A stretch of 64,000 bases of DNA from contig JALGQZ010000004.1 in the NCBI GenBank assembly GCA_023105745.1, positions 8,877,951 through 8,941,950 on the forward strand, given 5' to 3'. Below the pieces are notes generated by a model. That model did not search any database and was not told where the DNA came from. It saw only the letters and a list, made by a program, of their open reading frames with translations. This stretch comes from Austropuccinia psidii (taxonomy: Eukaryota; Basidiomycota; Pucciniomycetes; Pucciniales; Sphaerophragmiaceae). The position numbers and the translations under genes are program-made. Each line of letters starts with the position of its first letter. The stretch's first letter is position 1. Below are positions 1 to 12,284 of the stretch, in pieces.

Positions 1-1614
1 GCCTTTTTGTAGTAAGTCTTGACTGCTTCAAAATTCCAAATACAATATTAAAACTCGGAGACATTTTGGTTCCAATTACTAAATGTGGAATCTGAAATTT
101 TGTGAATATCACACTTTAAAAGGAATCAATTCATTTAAGGTATAGTGACAGACACGTTAAAAAGATTGCAGTAGAATTTCTCTTGTCAGAAATATATTGA
201 CTTCATATTGCACCGATTGTGTATATCTAAAGTGACCAAAATACAACTTAGGTGTAATGTCAAGGCTTAGGTTTATTTGTTTTTAAACTAATTTGAAGTC
301 TGAAAAAAGATTAATTCAGGAATTCAACGAAAATGAAAACCATTCCTTCCATACAGTCATTTTGGTCTTAAAATGCAGATCGCAAAACTGGTCAGGTATC
401 TGCTAAGGTAGTTAAGTGGATAAGGTTTTCATTTAATGCAACTTCGAAAGAATTAGGAATGGATTTGGCTTTAGTAAGAGGTAGAATACATGTTACTTTG
501 TCTAAAGGTAATTCTGCGATGATGAAGTTTATTGTCTTATGAAGGTTTCTAAATTGGACACATAGCGCATTGCTTTGAAGTCAGTGAGCTTTGTGGCCTT
601 TCTTCCAGAATTTTTAGCATTGAGAGGTTTTCCTTTAATAGTGTGATCTCCAATATGCTTCAATTTTGATAAAAAGTGCTTATAAGTCAATCTTCACCGA
701 TCTTTAATTTTTAAGGAAGTAGGGTGCTGGTAAACCGTGTTTTTCATTGTTTGGGTCTTTGAGCCATATGTTTGATTATATCATCTGGAAAACAAGTTCA
801 ATTTGAAAACCATTTTTGTTCAAGTAGGCAAGGTCTCCAGGGTTGAATTCCTTGAGTAGAATAATTTGTAAAAAGGGAAGATCTTTTAGGGTAGGATATT
901 GATTGTACTTTAAAGAAAAATTTCCAGTAATGTTCAGAAAATATAAACCTTCAAGCTTTAAAAACATAAAGTGAAGATACTGTGGTATTTTATGTTAGAC
1001 TATGACTCATAACCAGAGACAGACAAGGACACCTAAAATACTGTAGATTATGGTAATTAAACTAAAAGAGATGGAAAACTCTTTTACTTTGTCCAAAACA
1101 AGTAAATAAACAATAAACTTTCAGCCACCAAAGGCTTCACTAAGCCAATAAAAGCACTAAAGCTTACTATCTGTTAGAGAAAAATACCCTCTTTCATATA
1201 ACATTATTCTGTTGTCCAAAAAATCAGAGATGGCAGAGCTATATGGGAGGGAAAATCTTGCTGAGCCTAACACTTAATTTTCCTCTCTAAGCTTAAATAT
1301 TGAGTTTTAATCAGGAAGCCATTTTATTGTATCCTTAATTGTAGCCCTCAAACAGATCTCTCAACTGGCACCATTTTCAATTTTGTAGAATCAATAGCAC
1401 AAAAGCTAAAATACTGCACCCACTTGAAATATTAGAAATAAAAATATGATATTTTTACTTTCCATCTAGCTTCTCCAGCTTAGATTACAGGCTAATTGAA
1501 CAAAATAATTTATTAAAAGGCTAACATAAAAATATAAAATAATACCATTCAAAGACCTATATCTCATACAGGTCAAAAGATATCAGGGTCTTCTGCTAAA
1601 AGAAGGAAAATACT
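1..1614. other. AT-rich intergenic DNA, no gene recognised
   Basis: The stretch is AT-rich and broken by stops in all frames. The only open frame over 60 codons (776-967, minus) has low-complexity composition and no family resemblance. Similarity to the B-type LTR begins only near 1615, so I cannot tell whether the DNA just before it is a diverged part of that repeat or host sequence. Confidence 0.5.
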
Positions 1615-3156
1615 TTTTACAGAAAAAATTTATCCAACAAATAAACATATGAAAATTATTTCACCATTGGACTCCTCATAAAGAATAAGGTGGGGTCACC
1701 TCTGGGTAATATTTCTGTAACTCAACTTTAAATAACCTTAAATTAAGCTTTTAGTATTTTCTGTAGAAAATTGAAAATCCTCAAAATCTTGGTTTCATTC
1801 AAATCACATGTGGTGTTAACCATTAATGTTTTGTGTTAAAATTGGGGGTGTTAGGTTTAGCTTAGAAGTTATTAGGAATTGAAGTATTTTCAATTGAAAT
1901 CCCAAAATGTGTGCATGTATTACATACATGAACTTTAATTTATATATTTGGTATCAGTTAATAAAGTTGTGTTCTGTAAAAAATCAATTTAATTACATAT
2001 GTAAACTATAATTATAAGACATGATGAGGAATTAAAGAAAAAATAAATTGGAAAGATTGATTCTGGGGGGAAAGGAAGCTTGGCTCTAAGGGGGAGCCAA
2101 AACCCCAAATTCCTTGCTGATAGGCTTGAGATGTCAAAATCCATGCAAAGGTTCATCACTTTTGGCCTGGAATTGAGTCACAGGGTCTGTGTCTTAATTG
2201 ATGATGAGGTTTTGATACCAACCAGGGCAGTTTTGACTGTTTCCAAGAGTGTAAAACTACCCTGAAGATAAAAAAGATATTTTAAAAACAGTTTTAACTG
2301 TTTTTTACGTCTCTTACACACATTATGAGTTGTTTTTAAGGATTAAAACCAGGTATTACTATAGCAATGGCTGATACAAGGGTCCAAAAAGGCTGGAAAT
2401 GACAAAAAATGGCTAAAACCAGCCCTTTTTTAGTCCAAACCAGGGCTCAATGATACCATAATTGATTTTTCTGTTGTCAGAGTGTTTTTCACGTCTGACA
2501 AAAGTAAATTTTACTTTTGGAGTAAGAAAATTGGTGGCTATAAAAGAATGTCTTCTTTGCCCCAATTTTCTCTCCATGTTAGAATCTTTTCCTTTTATAA
2601 TTATTTTAAACACTGTTAAACAAATCAATAAAATATTACAACCACCCTTCTATAATCATTTTAAACCTTTTAACCACATGAGAAAATCATTATAGTCATT
2701 TTTTGTAACTCTTATAATTATTTTTACCCTTGAACCACCCCATAAGTGAATTGAAGCATCTTTCATCACTGTTAACTTTGTCACTTTGTTTCCAAATTCA
2801 CTCTTGTCACTTTTGAGTGTGTTTTCTCTTTGATATTATTATTGAAGACTCTGTTCTTATATCAACTTTTTGCAGCCTTCTTCTCAATTAATTCCAATTG
2901 GAATTGCTCTTGAAGAAATTTCTTTTGTAGCGTTAAATATCTCTTGTAGAGTGTTTTTGGATAAATTTTTATTGTTGGTAAAACAATCATTTTTTATAAT
3001 ATTATTTTCTTATACTTATATAGCTAAAAAAAATTGACATGTTTTCTTCTAAAAATCTTAATTATTAACATTTTTAATCATATTTTTAGCTTATAAAAAT
3101 TTTGAGGATAGGAAAAGTACTTGATTTTAATCAAAGTTTCATATCCACACCTTACA
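1615..3156 (+). repeat. 5'-truncated B-type LTR
   Basis: From about 1615 the sequence follows the B LTR at 19550-21032 in order. Shared landmarks are the GGGGTCACCTCTG segment, the GGGGGAGCCA segment near 2090, the TATAAAAG box at 2539-2546, and the terminus CATATCCACACCTTACA ending at 3156. The first roughly 290 bp of the LTR are missing or too diverged to align by eye. No B internal sequence follows, so this is a solo or fragmented LTR. The short open frame at 2462-2695 recurs in other B LTRs only because the DNA recurs. Confidence 0.8.
2539..2546 (+). promoter_or_regulatory. TATA box of the B LTR
   Basis: GGCTATAAAAGAATGTCTTC here matches the same place in the B LTR at 20409-20416 and, in reverse complement, the copies near 43670 and 58215. 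Conservation in all four B LTRs supports a core promoter for the element; function is inferred. Confidence 0.5.
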
Positions 3157-4544
3157 CTCTGGATGAGTCTTGTTACAATAATGCAGATCATTTATTAAAA
3201 AAACAATTACTATTTGTCACCAGTTATGCGAGAAATTCCAGCTTTTACTCGATCCGTATTTCTCAGCACACACCTTCTTGAAAGTTATCAAAACAGCTCC
3301 TATTAGTACAGAAATGTTTAAAAGAATAATTACAGTCATGAAGCAAAATCTTTAAAAAGTATGTGGGTAAAAATATGTAAATTCCACCATATTTCCAACC
3401 TGGGTAGAAATTATGCCTAGTGTCAAGGAACATCAAGACCACAAGACCCACTGAGAGACTGTCATAAAGCTTTTTGGGACCCTTTTAAGTCCTTAAGGAG
3501 ATCTAAAGCAATTCATATCACCTCAAGTTTCCCCAGAAATAGAAGTCATTTCACCCTGCCTTCCATGTGTCCTTTTTGGAAGCTTTTAATTATTCAACTA
3601 TCCCAAATAAAAATTTATTTTAACCACCACCAGCTCAAGTGAAAGAGAGATAAGAATGAGAATTGGAACAGGTTCTGGACTCAAAACTCAAAAGCAGTAG
3701 ATTATGGTATCTTTTATAGTGTAAGGTATTCATTGAAGACCTGGAAAGAACCACTTGGGAGGCCCCTTCCAGCCTTACCAGCTCACTATATCATTTCAAA
3801 TATTTCCACTAATTTTATCCTGATAAGCCTGACCTATACACCTCAAGAAGCTGACTTTATGGTGCTTTCTGGGGATTGAATTTAATGAAAGTAGGTTACT
3901 TCCCTGGAACACACCTTTCAGAGGGTATTCTACCCAAATTTTCTGTAAGAATCAACTTTGCCACTTTTTTGAGCACTTTTCAAATCCTTTGGATGGATTC
4001 TGAAGGATTTTAAGCAATTCTTCCCTCAATTTGGACTCATCAAATGACTATGTAGCCAAATTTCCTTTTTTATTTATTGCTTTCAATAGTTATGTCAATT
4101 ATGGTTCTATAAGGAATTCTTTACATCAAGTTACTATTTATCAAAAAAGATTCATTTTATTTTTCTTTGCAGGGAGTGGAATTTGTAAAAGTAATTTCCA
4201 TCTCCTGGTATGCATCTCTGAGGGTTTTTACTTCTTGTAAAACAACATCTTGGCCACTCTGTGAGAAACACAAGTCTTTATTTTCATCTTTTCAGGAAAC
4301 GTGTGGCCAAAAGCAAGCAACTAACCTCAAGACGGAAAACTCTTCACATTTTCATTTTATCTTTTATTTAATCTCTTTTTATTTTGATTCCTTTATTTAT
4401 TTTACTTGTATAGCTTATATTTTTTGATTCTTTTATTCAAGGAGAAGCCTTCCATCCCTTATCATGTATAAGAGGTTCCATTCTTTCTTCTTGTATCAGT
4501 AAGAAGTAGTAATAATGGACAAATCAAACCCAAAGAAGCTCAAA
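3157..4544. other. AT-rich spacer, no gene recognised
   Basis: Between the B LTR end and the D pseudogene I see no domain, RNA gene or repeat family. Open frames at 3263-3451 (minus) and 4031-4427 (plus) have hydrophobic low-complexity translations and no recognisable motif. Part of it could be decayed sequence downstream of the D pseudogene. Confidence 0.4.
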
Positions 4545-5351
4545 AAAAAGTTTTATTTTTTTTACCCAAGTCATCAAACATTCTCTGGAAAATTTTCAAT
4601 AAACTCATCTTCATAAAATTCAAATTTGGCAGCCATTTCTTCTGAAGTAGTACCAGGAATAAATCTATCATTAGAATATACTATCACCTCTATGATATTT
4701 TTTTCAACCCTCCTGGAAGTCCTGGGAACAGTGTCTTCATCCTCATTCTGGTGATTTGGATTTTCTCTGGTAATCCTGATTGGCCAATTCTCCCTTCCCT
4801 GGAATACCTGGGCATTTGGTTATGGTAAAGGGGACCTGACCACTCTTTTGCGGCTGTTTCAGGTGCTGGCTACTGGTGGGTGAAATTTGTGATGGCCTGT
4901 TGGATGAAGACCTTGGTGAGGATGTCCTAGCTGTGGAAGAACTGGGTGATGATCTAGCACCAGAGGCTTGTATGGCTGAAACCTTTGGTGGAAAGGATTG
5001 GGGAGTTCTCTTAATTACTTGAATTTGGAAATTATTTGAAGATTTATGGGTAGGGAAAGAATTGGGATTTTGGCCACTTGATTTATTCACAACCTCAACT
5101 TCTCCACCATCCAACACCTCACTTCCTTCAGCATCAGGATCATTTGGAAAATCAGAAGTTTTTCTTATTTTTTTGACCCTTCCTTAGTTTTTTTATTCTG
5201 GAAATGTGAGCTCAGGAGCTGAAATAAATGATCTTGAAACAAATGGGAATGGGCCCTAATACATTGGTCTAACTGGCAGCAGGCCCATTCCCCAAACCAG
5301 TCACTAAAGCAGAAATATCATGATCAATCAATTCAGAATATGGAACATCCT
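4545..5351 (-). pseudogene. D-type gag-like protein, C-terminal half
   Basis: Reading the minus strand from 5351 gives a broken frame that contains a DPDAEGSEVLDGGEVEVV segment, then a Ser/Pro/Gln-rich linker (4743-5117). It ends in a conserved tail with IPGTTSEEMAAKFEFYEDE near 4600-4650. The natural end (a DDLG stretch) is in another frame from the tail, so there is a frameshift near 4575. The acidic DAEGS-LDG motif recurs at 23679-23894, which shows a dispersed family. From memory it resembles repeated hypothetical proteins of Austropuccinia psidii with an N-terminal cysteine cluster; function is unknown. The other half lies at 15772-16290, beyond element 1. Confidence 0.6.
5347..5351. repeat. 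Target site duplication of element 1, left copy
   Basis: ATCCT directly precedes the 5' LTR and is repeated exactly at 15772-15776 after the 3' LTR. Confidence 0.85.
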
Positions 5352-7277
5352 TTTGAGCCTTTGAGATATGACCACATAACCAAAAATGTCACAAGAAAAT
5401 CTCTATAATAATTATACTTATAATAATTATCTTAAAACTAGTGAAAATACCTTAAATAGGTACAAAACCTGAATTAAATCATAGTCTAATGAGTAAACAT
5501 GTGAAAGAAGTTACACCATTAGATTCCGCATGGTAAGATACACATATGTCATTTTTATGGCATATCTGAAAAGTCAATAATTACTGAAGAATAAGTAAGT
5601 AATAATACTGTAAAAAAGACATAAAAACTTACTTAACTCAGAAATAAATGAAACAACATGGGGAATAAATTGTACCATTGAATTCCCATAAACCACCACA
5701 CATAAAACAATTATATGGCTATTCTCTAAAGTCAATAATTAAGGAATTAAGCTGAATATATGCATTTTTTTGGTCAATGCATATATTCATGGTTTTTAGC
5801 TAATATCTCTTGAAATACACAAGATAGAGAGCTAAACCAAAAATAAAGTCACCACGTAACTACTTTGAGAACATGGATATTAACTTTATTTTAGAAGCTA
5901 TGAATAAGGTTAAAACTTGTAATGGTTTATTCAACAAAAATCACTGGAGCTTTTGAACACTTTGTTGTGAAAGTGGTCCAAACTTAAAAAAGGTGGACAG
6001 TCATATTCTAAAAGCTCATACTTGAATAATTATGTAATTGTTATTATAATATTCAAGGTATAACCTCTTGAAATCAAGGTTTAAAGTTTAAAATATTGAA
6101 TTTTGACAGAAGAGATGAGTTACAAGAAAAATCATCAAAAATATAGTCTTGATGATGTAATGAGATTATCTTGGCAGTTTAATGAGTACATGCCAAGCTA
6201 TCTGAATTCACTTCCAGAATAGATGTAGCATGTATAACTTAGAAGTCATTCATGATAAAAGTTTAAGCTTAAAATTGATCATTTATGATCACTCAGTGTA
6301 ATCGTATTTTAAGTTTAACAGTTATATAAGTGATAAACCTTGTGAATAATATTAGATTATGATCAATACTAATAAATTCAATGGATTTCAGGCTTCTTCC
6401 AAGCCTATGATGTCATCAAACTTAGAGTTATGGTGATAACTCTAAATAATGGCGTCATAATGAGATAAGATGGTTTGATCATGACATAATCATCACTAAA
6501 CCTTAAAATACTGAGCATTTCCAGTGGATACCATCAGTAAACATCTACTGGAAGCCTACTGGACTCTAGAAGGGAGGTATTTACTATAAATAGAGCTCTT
6601 TTTACTCTATTTTCCCGTCAGACACATCAAAACAATTAAACAGTTAAATCCAATATCAGAGACCAAAATTTATCTTTATTATAATCATCATTTTTGACGT
6701 GATTACTCCAATTGTTCTCTTGTTTTGCTATAATTCTCTTAAAAATCTCACTTCCACCTAAAATCAATAAAATTTGTAATTTCTTTCATTTTTATTTGCA
6801 AGGTAAAATTTAAATAAGTTTTATTTACATATTTTGCCATAAGTTAATTGTAGAATAACTATATTAAGCGTCAAAAGTAAGCTATTTTCTCTTATTATAA
6901 TAATTTCTCTTTATTATTACTATCAATAATTCTTCAATTAATATAAGTAGTATTTATATTAATATATAACTCTAATATTAGGACTATTATTTTTATTAAT
7001 TTTTTTTATTGATAAAAAACAATTTTTTTTTCCTTTATCATTTTTTTTAACAATAATAAAGTGCTTTTAAATATATTAATTATCATATATTAATATATTT
7101 ATTTATTATATTATTATAATTATTTAATAATATAGTTATTTTTTACGCCATAATTATAATAATCCTTTATTATTATAATTATTTTATGTCCTATTTACTT
7201 CATTTATAAGGAAATTCATAGTACAATAAGTAAAATATTAGTAGTTTTTAGTTATTGTTTCATAGTCAAACCTTACA
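5352..7277 (+). repeat. 5' LTR of element 1 (A type)
   Basis: It starts TTTGAGCC, one change from the TGTGAGCC start of the 3' copy, and ends CCTTACA. It is about 1.93 kb, long for Ty3/Gypsy, and extremely AT-rich in its last 600 bp. It holds a palindromic-looking TGATCATTTATGATCA near 6276 and a TATA box near 6585. Confidence 0.9.
6585..6595 (+). promoter_or_regulatory. TATA box of the A LTR
   Basis: TATAAATAGAGCTC is followed by TTTTTACTCTATTTTCCC. The same block is found, with changes, near 15064 and near 46178, and in reverse complement near 28785 and 37400. Its conservation across A LTRs suggests the start of element transcription just downstream; this is inference. Confidence 0.55.
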
Positions 7278-7279
7278 TT

Positions 7280-7287
7280 TGGGGGCC
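7280..7287 (+). other. Putative tRNA primer-binding site of element 1
   Basis: TGGGGGCC lies two bases after the LTR end (TT spacer). The same TGGGGGCC occupies the same place after the A LTR of element 3 (minus strand, 36642-36649) and after both B LTRs (21035-21043; minus strand 43061-43069). Position and the leading TGG fit a site pairing with a tRNA 3' CCA end. The tRNA species is not identified. Confidence 0.55.
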
Positions 7288-7772
7288 TAGCTGTCATATT
7301 TACTTAAAACACCTTTAAAAAGATTTTAAATAGGTTTATCCAACAATAAATTATATTTATAGCCATAAAATTATATAATAAATTTATATTTATTTATTTT
7401 AAAAGCCATTGAGCCATTTGGAAAGGAATTGTACTGTCTTACATGTGGTTTTTCACATCCTTAGACTTGCAAGAACTTTCTTTGAGTGACTCTAGTGATT
7501 AAAAAATATATTTTATAAGTTAAGAATAATTTTATATTATAAATTAATTTTATGAAAGAATGATCTTCATTTTTATTTTATTCTTTAAAAATAAAAATAT
7601 AAAAATTATAAAAACCAAATAAAAAAGTTATTTTTATTCAATTTTTTATTCATTTCTTTATTCATTTCACTTATTCTGAGAGATAAAGGCAATTTTTACA
7701 TGGAAAATTGCCATCTTTTACCAAAAATAACACCTCTTATATAAAAGACTTATACTTATTTGTCTTTTTTAG

Positions 7773-8668
7773 TGTTTGATGAAAATCCAACAGAGGACAA
7801 TCAAGCCACTGTTGAAAGATTGGTGAAAGAAACTTGCCAAAGTTCTCCAACACCGATTTTCATTAAGAAAAAGAGAGCTAAGAAATTAGACATTCCATGC
7901 CCCACTATTCAGGACTCTGAAGGTGAGTACCTCCTTTATAAATTGCCATAGAAAGAAATTCTTGTCCTGAAATCTTTTTTTTATTTTCTTCAATTATGAC
8001 TACCAGAAGAGGTTCCCAATACTCCATCCAATCAAATGGAGCTGGACTCAGAGGTAGAATTGATCCCTCAAAAGGGAAAAGAAAGGGCAAAATCCCCAGT
8101 GGAACAGAATCCACACAAGGAAGTGCCTTATCCCAAAGGCAAGTCCCAGAGATTCCCATGATATCAGAACCAGAGTTAGAACTAAGTATTAGTAGCTCAA
8201 ATACATACAAATCACATTCAGAGGGCTCAGATAGACATTTACATGAGCCAGTACAAATAGTACAACACAGTGTACAAGGACAAGGACTGGGAAATACTGC
8301 CACAAATACACCAAGGAGTGATGAACTCCTGGCACATCCTCAAAACGTTCTTCAAAGAGGAGGAAATAGTGAGGTACTCCAATGGATGGAATCCACTATC
8401 ATCCAAACCTCAAATCAAAAAAGATAAAGGAGTACCATGCCAAAAAGAAGGAGACAACCAAGGAAGAAGCCCCAAGCCAACCCACTTCCCAAGAAGGGAA
8501 GAAGAACAAGAAAAAGAACGGGAGAAAACAATATTCCCCAAGTTACAGGATACTAAAATCCAAAAAGATGCCGTGGCCAAACCTTTAGTGAAATTCAAGG
8601 ACAAGGAGGAGCAAAGAATGAGACAACCTCATTTCCCAAAGAAATACCCTTGTCTCCAGATGTTTTAA
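7773..8668 (+). pseudogene. Leader exon, intron and ORF1/gag start of element 1
   Basis: A splice acceptor (CTTTTTTAG, ending at 7772) precedes an open exon without a nearby ATG, which suggests a further exon upstream. The exon ends at 7922 before GTGAGTACC, and an 84-nt intron (7923-8006) ends in CTACCAG. Element 3 keeps the same donor and acceptor. Downstream two frames are open in the same DNA. One (8270-8668) contains the MNSWHILK and YSNGWNPLSSKP segments. The other (7996-8427) contains ELLAHPQNVLQRGG. Both frames recur in element 3. Indels near 8420-8600 break the first frame. Confidence 0.6.
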
Positions 8669-10196
8669 ACACTTCAACAGAAATTAAAAGTAGTATTTTA
8701 CCTCTCAAAGAAATTAAAAATAGTTTATTATCCTTGCAAGAAATAAATAATAATTTATCTTCTTTAACAAAAATTGTTGTACAAAATAAAAAAAATTGAC
8801 AACATTAAATTTATTGTTGAAAATAATGACCCAAAATTTTTAATTGACAATACTCAAAAATTAATACAAGGACAACAATAATTGTAAAAATATATAAAAG
8901 ATATCAAAGATAAAACTTTGACAATCAATTATGACATGATTATTGATAATGTTAAAGAAAAATTGACCAAATTAAGTATTTCTGTAGAAAAACCTTAATA
9001 AAAAACTTCATCACACCAAAAATTACTTCTAGATGATGTCGGAAAAAAGTGATGAAGCAAGAATGCATCTCAACAATGATATTCAAAGTGAAAGAAGGCT
9101 TGTTACTGAAAAAATGGATAAAATTAATGATGCTAACTTAAATATGCCAAATTTATCAACTCCATTTTCTCACATAAGAAGTCCTTTTAAACCAAAAGAG
9201 GAAATAACAATGAGTCATCAAGAAAATAGCCAAGTCTTAATGAAGGAAGCACCTCAATTAAAAGAATGGCCAATATTAACAGGAGAAGGTGAATATTACC
9301 ATATGTCATTTATTAAAACAATTGACATGTTAAAATAAGATTATGCCATACCAGATGAATTGATCACTTCCAGATCACACTCACTGTTTGAAAAATCTGC
9401 AAAAAGATGGTATTATGGCATAAGGCAAACAAATGGCAAAAATACCTGGTCTTGGTGGAAACAAGAAATAATCACTAAGTGGGATAATGATTCCTGGAGG
9501 TACAAAATAGAAAATGCATTTGAAAATTCCTTCTTTGACCCAGAAAAGGATAAAGCTTTGACTTGGTTCTGACAACAAGTTGAAAGATTGAATGCATTGT
9601 ACCCATAAATGTCACATGAAATGGTACAAATGAAAATACTGAAGAAATGGGGAGGAGAATTGGAACATGCTTTGAGAAGCAGGTTTATAGAACCATGCTC
9701 CACAAAAGAGTATATTAGTGCACTAGATGACATAGTGACAAGAACAAAAATTTGTAGAACTTGCAAGAAATTGGAAATTAAAAGTCCAAATAAACCATTT
9801 ATCAAAAAAGGTAAGCCAAGAGAAACTTTCAAGCCAAATACACCTAACAGTAATGAGCAAAGAAAGTGCCACAAATGTGGAGGTATTGGACACTTAGCCA
9901 ATAATTGCCTTAAAAAAGCAAAAATCAATGAAATTGTGGAAACAGAGGACCACAATGATAAAGAAGAAGAATCTGATTCTGAAATGGACACTGAAGAATC
10001 AGAAACTTCTGAAAGCTATGAAATTAATATAATTAATGCACAAATTAATAATATTTATTTAATATATGAAGTACTGGATTTCAATTCAAACTTACCACAA
10101 GTAGGGACATCTGATACAAGCCTGACAAACATAAAAGATGCTAAATTGTATAGAACAAAACCAGCAAAAGGAAGGGGATATACAGCAGGGGAATAA
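8669..10196 (+). pseudogene. gag capsid and zinc knuckle of element 1
   Basis: This is degenerate Gag. A polar, probably coiled-coil stretch lies around 8680-9170. Then comes a capsid-like part with LKEWPILTGEGEYYHMSF (9258-9310) and NTWSWWKQEIITKWDND (near 9440-9490). The zinc knuckle CHKCGGIGHLANNC lies at about 9867-9908 and is a complete CX2CX4HX4C. Stops at about 9338, 9570 and 9608 and small indels break the frame. The region should give virion-like particle structure and RNA binding. The zinc-knuckle part runs from 9609 to 10196 in one frame and ends in a TAA just before the protease. Confidence 0.75.
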
Positions 10197-10211
10197 AGTA
10201 TAAGTATTGTC

Positions 10212-10643
10212 ATGGTGGAAAGCCAAGAGGCAAAAGTGAACTTGGATACAGGAAAATATTGTACCTGTGTTGGTAAGAGTTATTTGAAAACAATTGTACC
10301 AGATTGGGAAGAAAAACTTATACCAATACAAGGAGTAAAATTTAGTAGTGCAAGTGAAAACATTAATCCCCTTGGAATAATTGACTTAACACTCATTTTT
10401 CCTCATCCTTTACAATGTATCAGATTGAAAGTAGAGTTTGTAGTAATGGACAACTGCACTAGTAACCATTTTATATGTGGAAATGACTACTTGTCAATTT
10501 ATGGCATAGATATCTCTAACCAAAAAGATATATATTTCACTATAGGGGACAATAAAAGACAAAAATTTGGCTTCTTCAATAACAAAAGAAAAGTTTCAGT
10601 TATTAAGAATGAAGAAAAAATCCCAGAAAAAGAATTTTTATAA
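10212..10643 (+). pseudogene. Aspartic protease domain of element 1
   Basis: This is the retroviral-type protease that would cut the polyprotein. The active-site block reads VNLDTGKYCTCVGKSYL, with the DTG triad near 10245, and a later hydrophobic block reads HFICGNDYLSIYGIDI. It is separated from the zinc-knuckle frame by one stop at 10194-10196 and from the reverse transcriptase by a stop near 10642. Confidence 0.75.
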
Positions 10644-10702
10644 CTGAACAACTAAAAGAGGCAGAATTCAATCATGAATTAACAGAAAAAATGAAATAAA
10701 AA

Positions 10703-11521
10703 TTGATTGACCTCTTATTTAAATTTAAAAATGCCTTTGCAACTGAAAAGGAACCACTAGGGGCCATTATTGGACATGTGGTAGACATAATCCATAATGT
10801 AGAAAAACCTTATTCACCTGTATTAATAAGACCATATTATCCAGTTAGCCCAAGAGCTATAGAAGCTTTAGAGGTACACATTAAAGAATTAATGTACCTT
10901 GGAGTATTAAGGAAAGTAGGACATAATGAACAGGTAGAGGTCACTACACCTGTCATTATAACTTGGAATAATGGAAAATCAAGGATGGTAGGGGACTTCA
11001 GAGCTCTAAAAACCTATACTATCCCTGACAGATATCCAATACCCAGAATACATGAGACATTGACGCAATTATCTCAGGCTAAGTTCATCACAGCCATGGA
11101 TGCTCTAAAGGGTTTTCATCAAAATTTCTTAAGAGACAATGCCAAAAGACTACTGAGGATAATAGTCAACTGTGAAATTTTTGAATATCTAAGAATGCCA
11201 TTTGGTATAAAAAATGCACCTTTCCATTATCAAAGAATGATTAATACCATATTTCCTGAAGAATTGTCAGAAGGATGGTTAATCATCTATATTTTTGATA
11301 TTATAATGTGCTCAGAAACTTTGTGTAGTCATCTAACAAGACTAGAAAGAATCTTGCAAAAGATAGTAAAAGTAAACATGAAAACTTCCTTGAAAAAGTA
11401 CCATTTTGCATACAGTGAACTGAAAGCACTAGGACATGTTGTATCTGGACTAAGCTTGGGAATAGATAAAAATAAAGTAGCAGCAGTACTATTGAAACAA
11501 ATTCCCCAAACCAAAAAATAA
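10703..11521 (+). pseudogene. Reverse transcriptase of element 1
   Basis: Ty3/Gypsy reverse transcriptase. Visible blocks are a PLGAIIGH leader, RMVGDFRALKTYTIPDRYP, FITAMDALKGFHQNF (first catalytic Asp kept), EYLRMPFGIKNAPFHYQRM, and the catalytic box. The box reads YIFDIIM instead of YIDDIIV, so one catalytic aspartate is replaced by Phe. The frame ends at a TAA at 11519-11521 just after the QTKK stretch. Confidence 0.85.
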
Positions 11522-12283
11522 ATGCAATCATTTCTAAGATTTTCTGGCTATTCCAGACAGCATATAAAAGATTTTGAAAGAATTGCTAACTCCTTGTATA
11601 AGCTCTGTGACCAACAGACAGTCTATGAAATGACTGAAGAAAGAGTCAAGGCATATAAAGAATTGAAAGATTCCTTAGCAAATGCCCCATTTCTTCTAAT
11701 TCCAGATTGGAAGCCTCCCTCTAAGATATACATTGATGTTTGTGGAGAAGGACTAGGTGCTGCACTACACCAGACACAAATCATCAATGACAAACCTGTT
11801 GAAGGACCAATTTTCTTCATTTCAAGACAAATAAACCCAACAGAAGCAAGGTATGGAGCAATCCAAATGGAATGCCTCTGCTTAGTGTGGGCTTTAGAAA
11901 AATTACACTATTATTTGTATGGAACATTTTTTGATGAAATTACAGATTGCAATGCTTTAAAATCTTTATTACACATGAAAACTCCAAATAGACATATGCT
12001 AAGATGGCAAATTTCCATCCAGGAATATGGAGGAAATATGACTATAGTTCATAAATCTGGTAATATGCATAAACATACAGATAGTCTTACCCAATGGGCT
12101 CTGTCAAATACACCTGAAAATCCAGCAGGGGTACCACAGGAAGAGCACCATATAGAAGGCATATGTGTTACAGATATAGGCACAGAATTCTTTAACCAAT
12201 TTAAAGAGAGCTATGAAATGAACAAAAACCGTCATATCTTATGCCAACTTCTAATGAAAGACTGTAAAGACCCATCACTTTGA
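11522..12283 (+). pseudogene. RNase H domain of element 1
   Basis: The frame continues from the connection segment ([17 protein letters not shown]) into the RNase H domain. The first acidic block reads [15 protein letters not shown], the second [19 protein letters not shown], and the third [13 protein letters not shown]. It removes the RNA strand of RNA:DNA hybrids during replication. A TGA at 12281-12283 ends the frame before the integrase zinc finger. Confidence 0.8.
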
Positions 12284-12284
12284 T

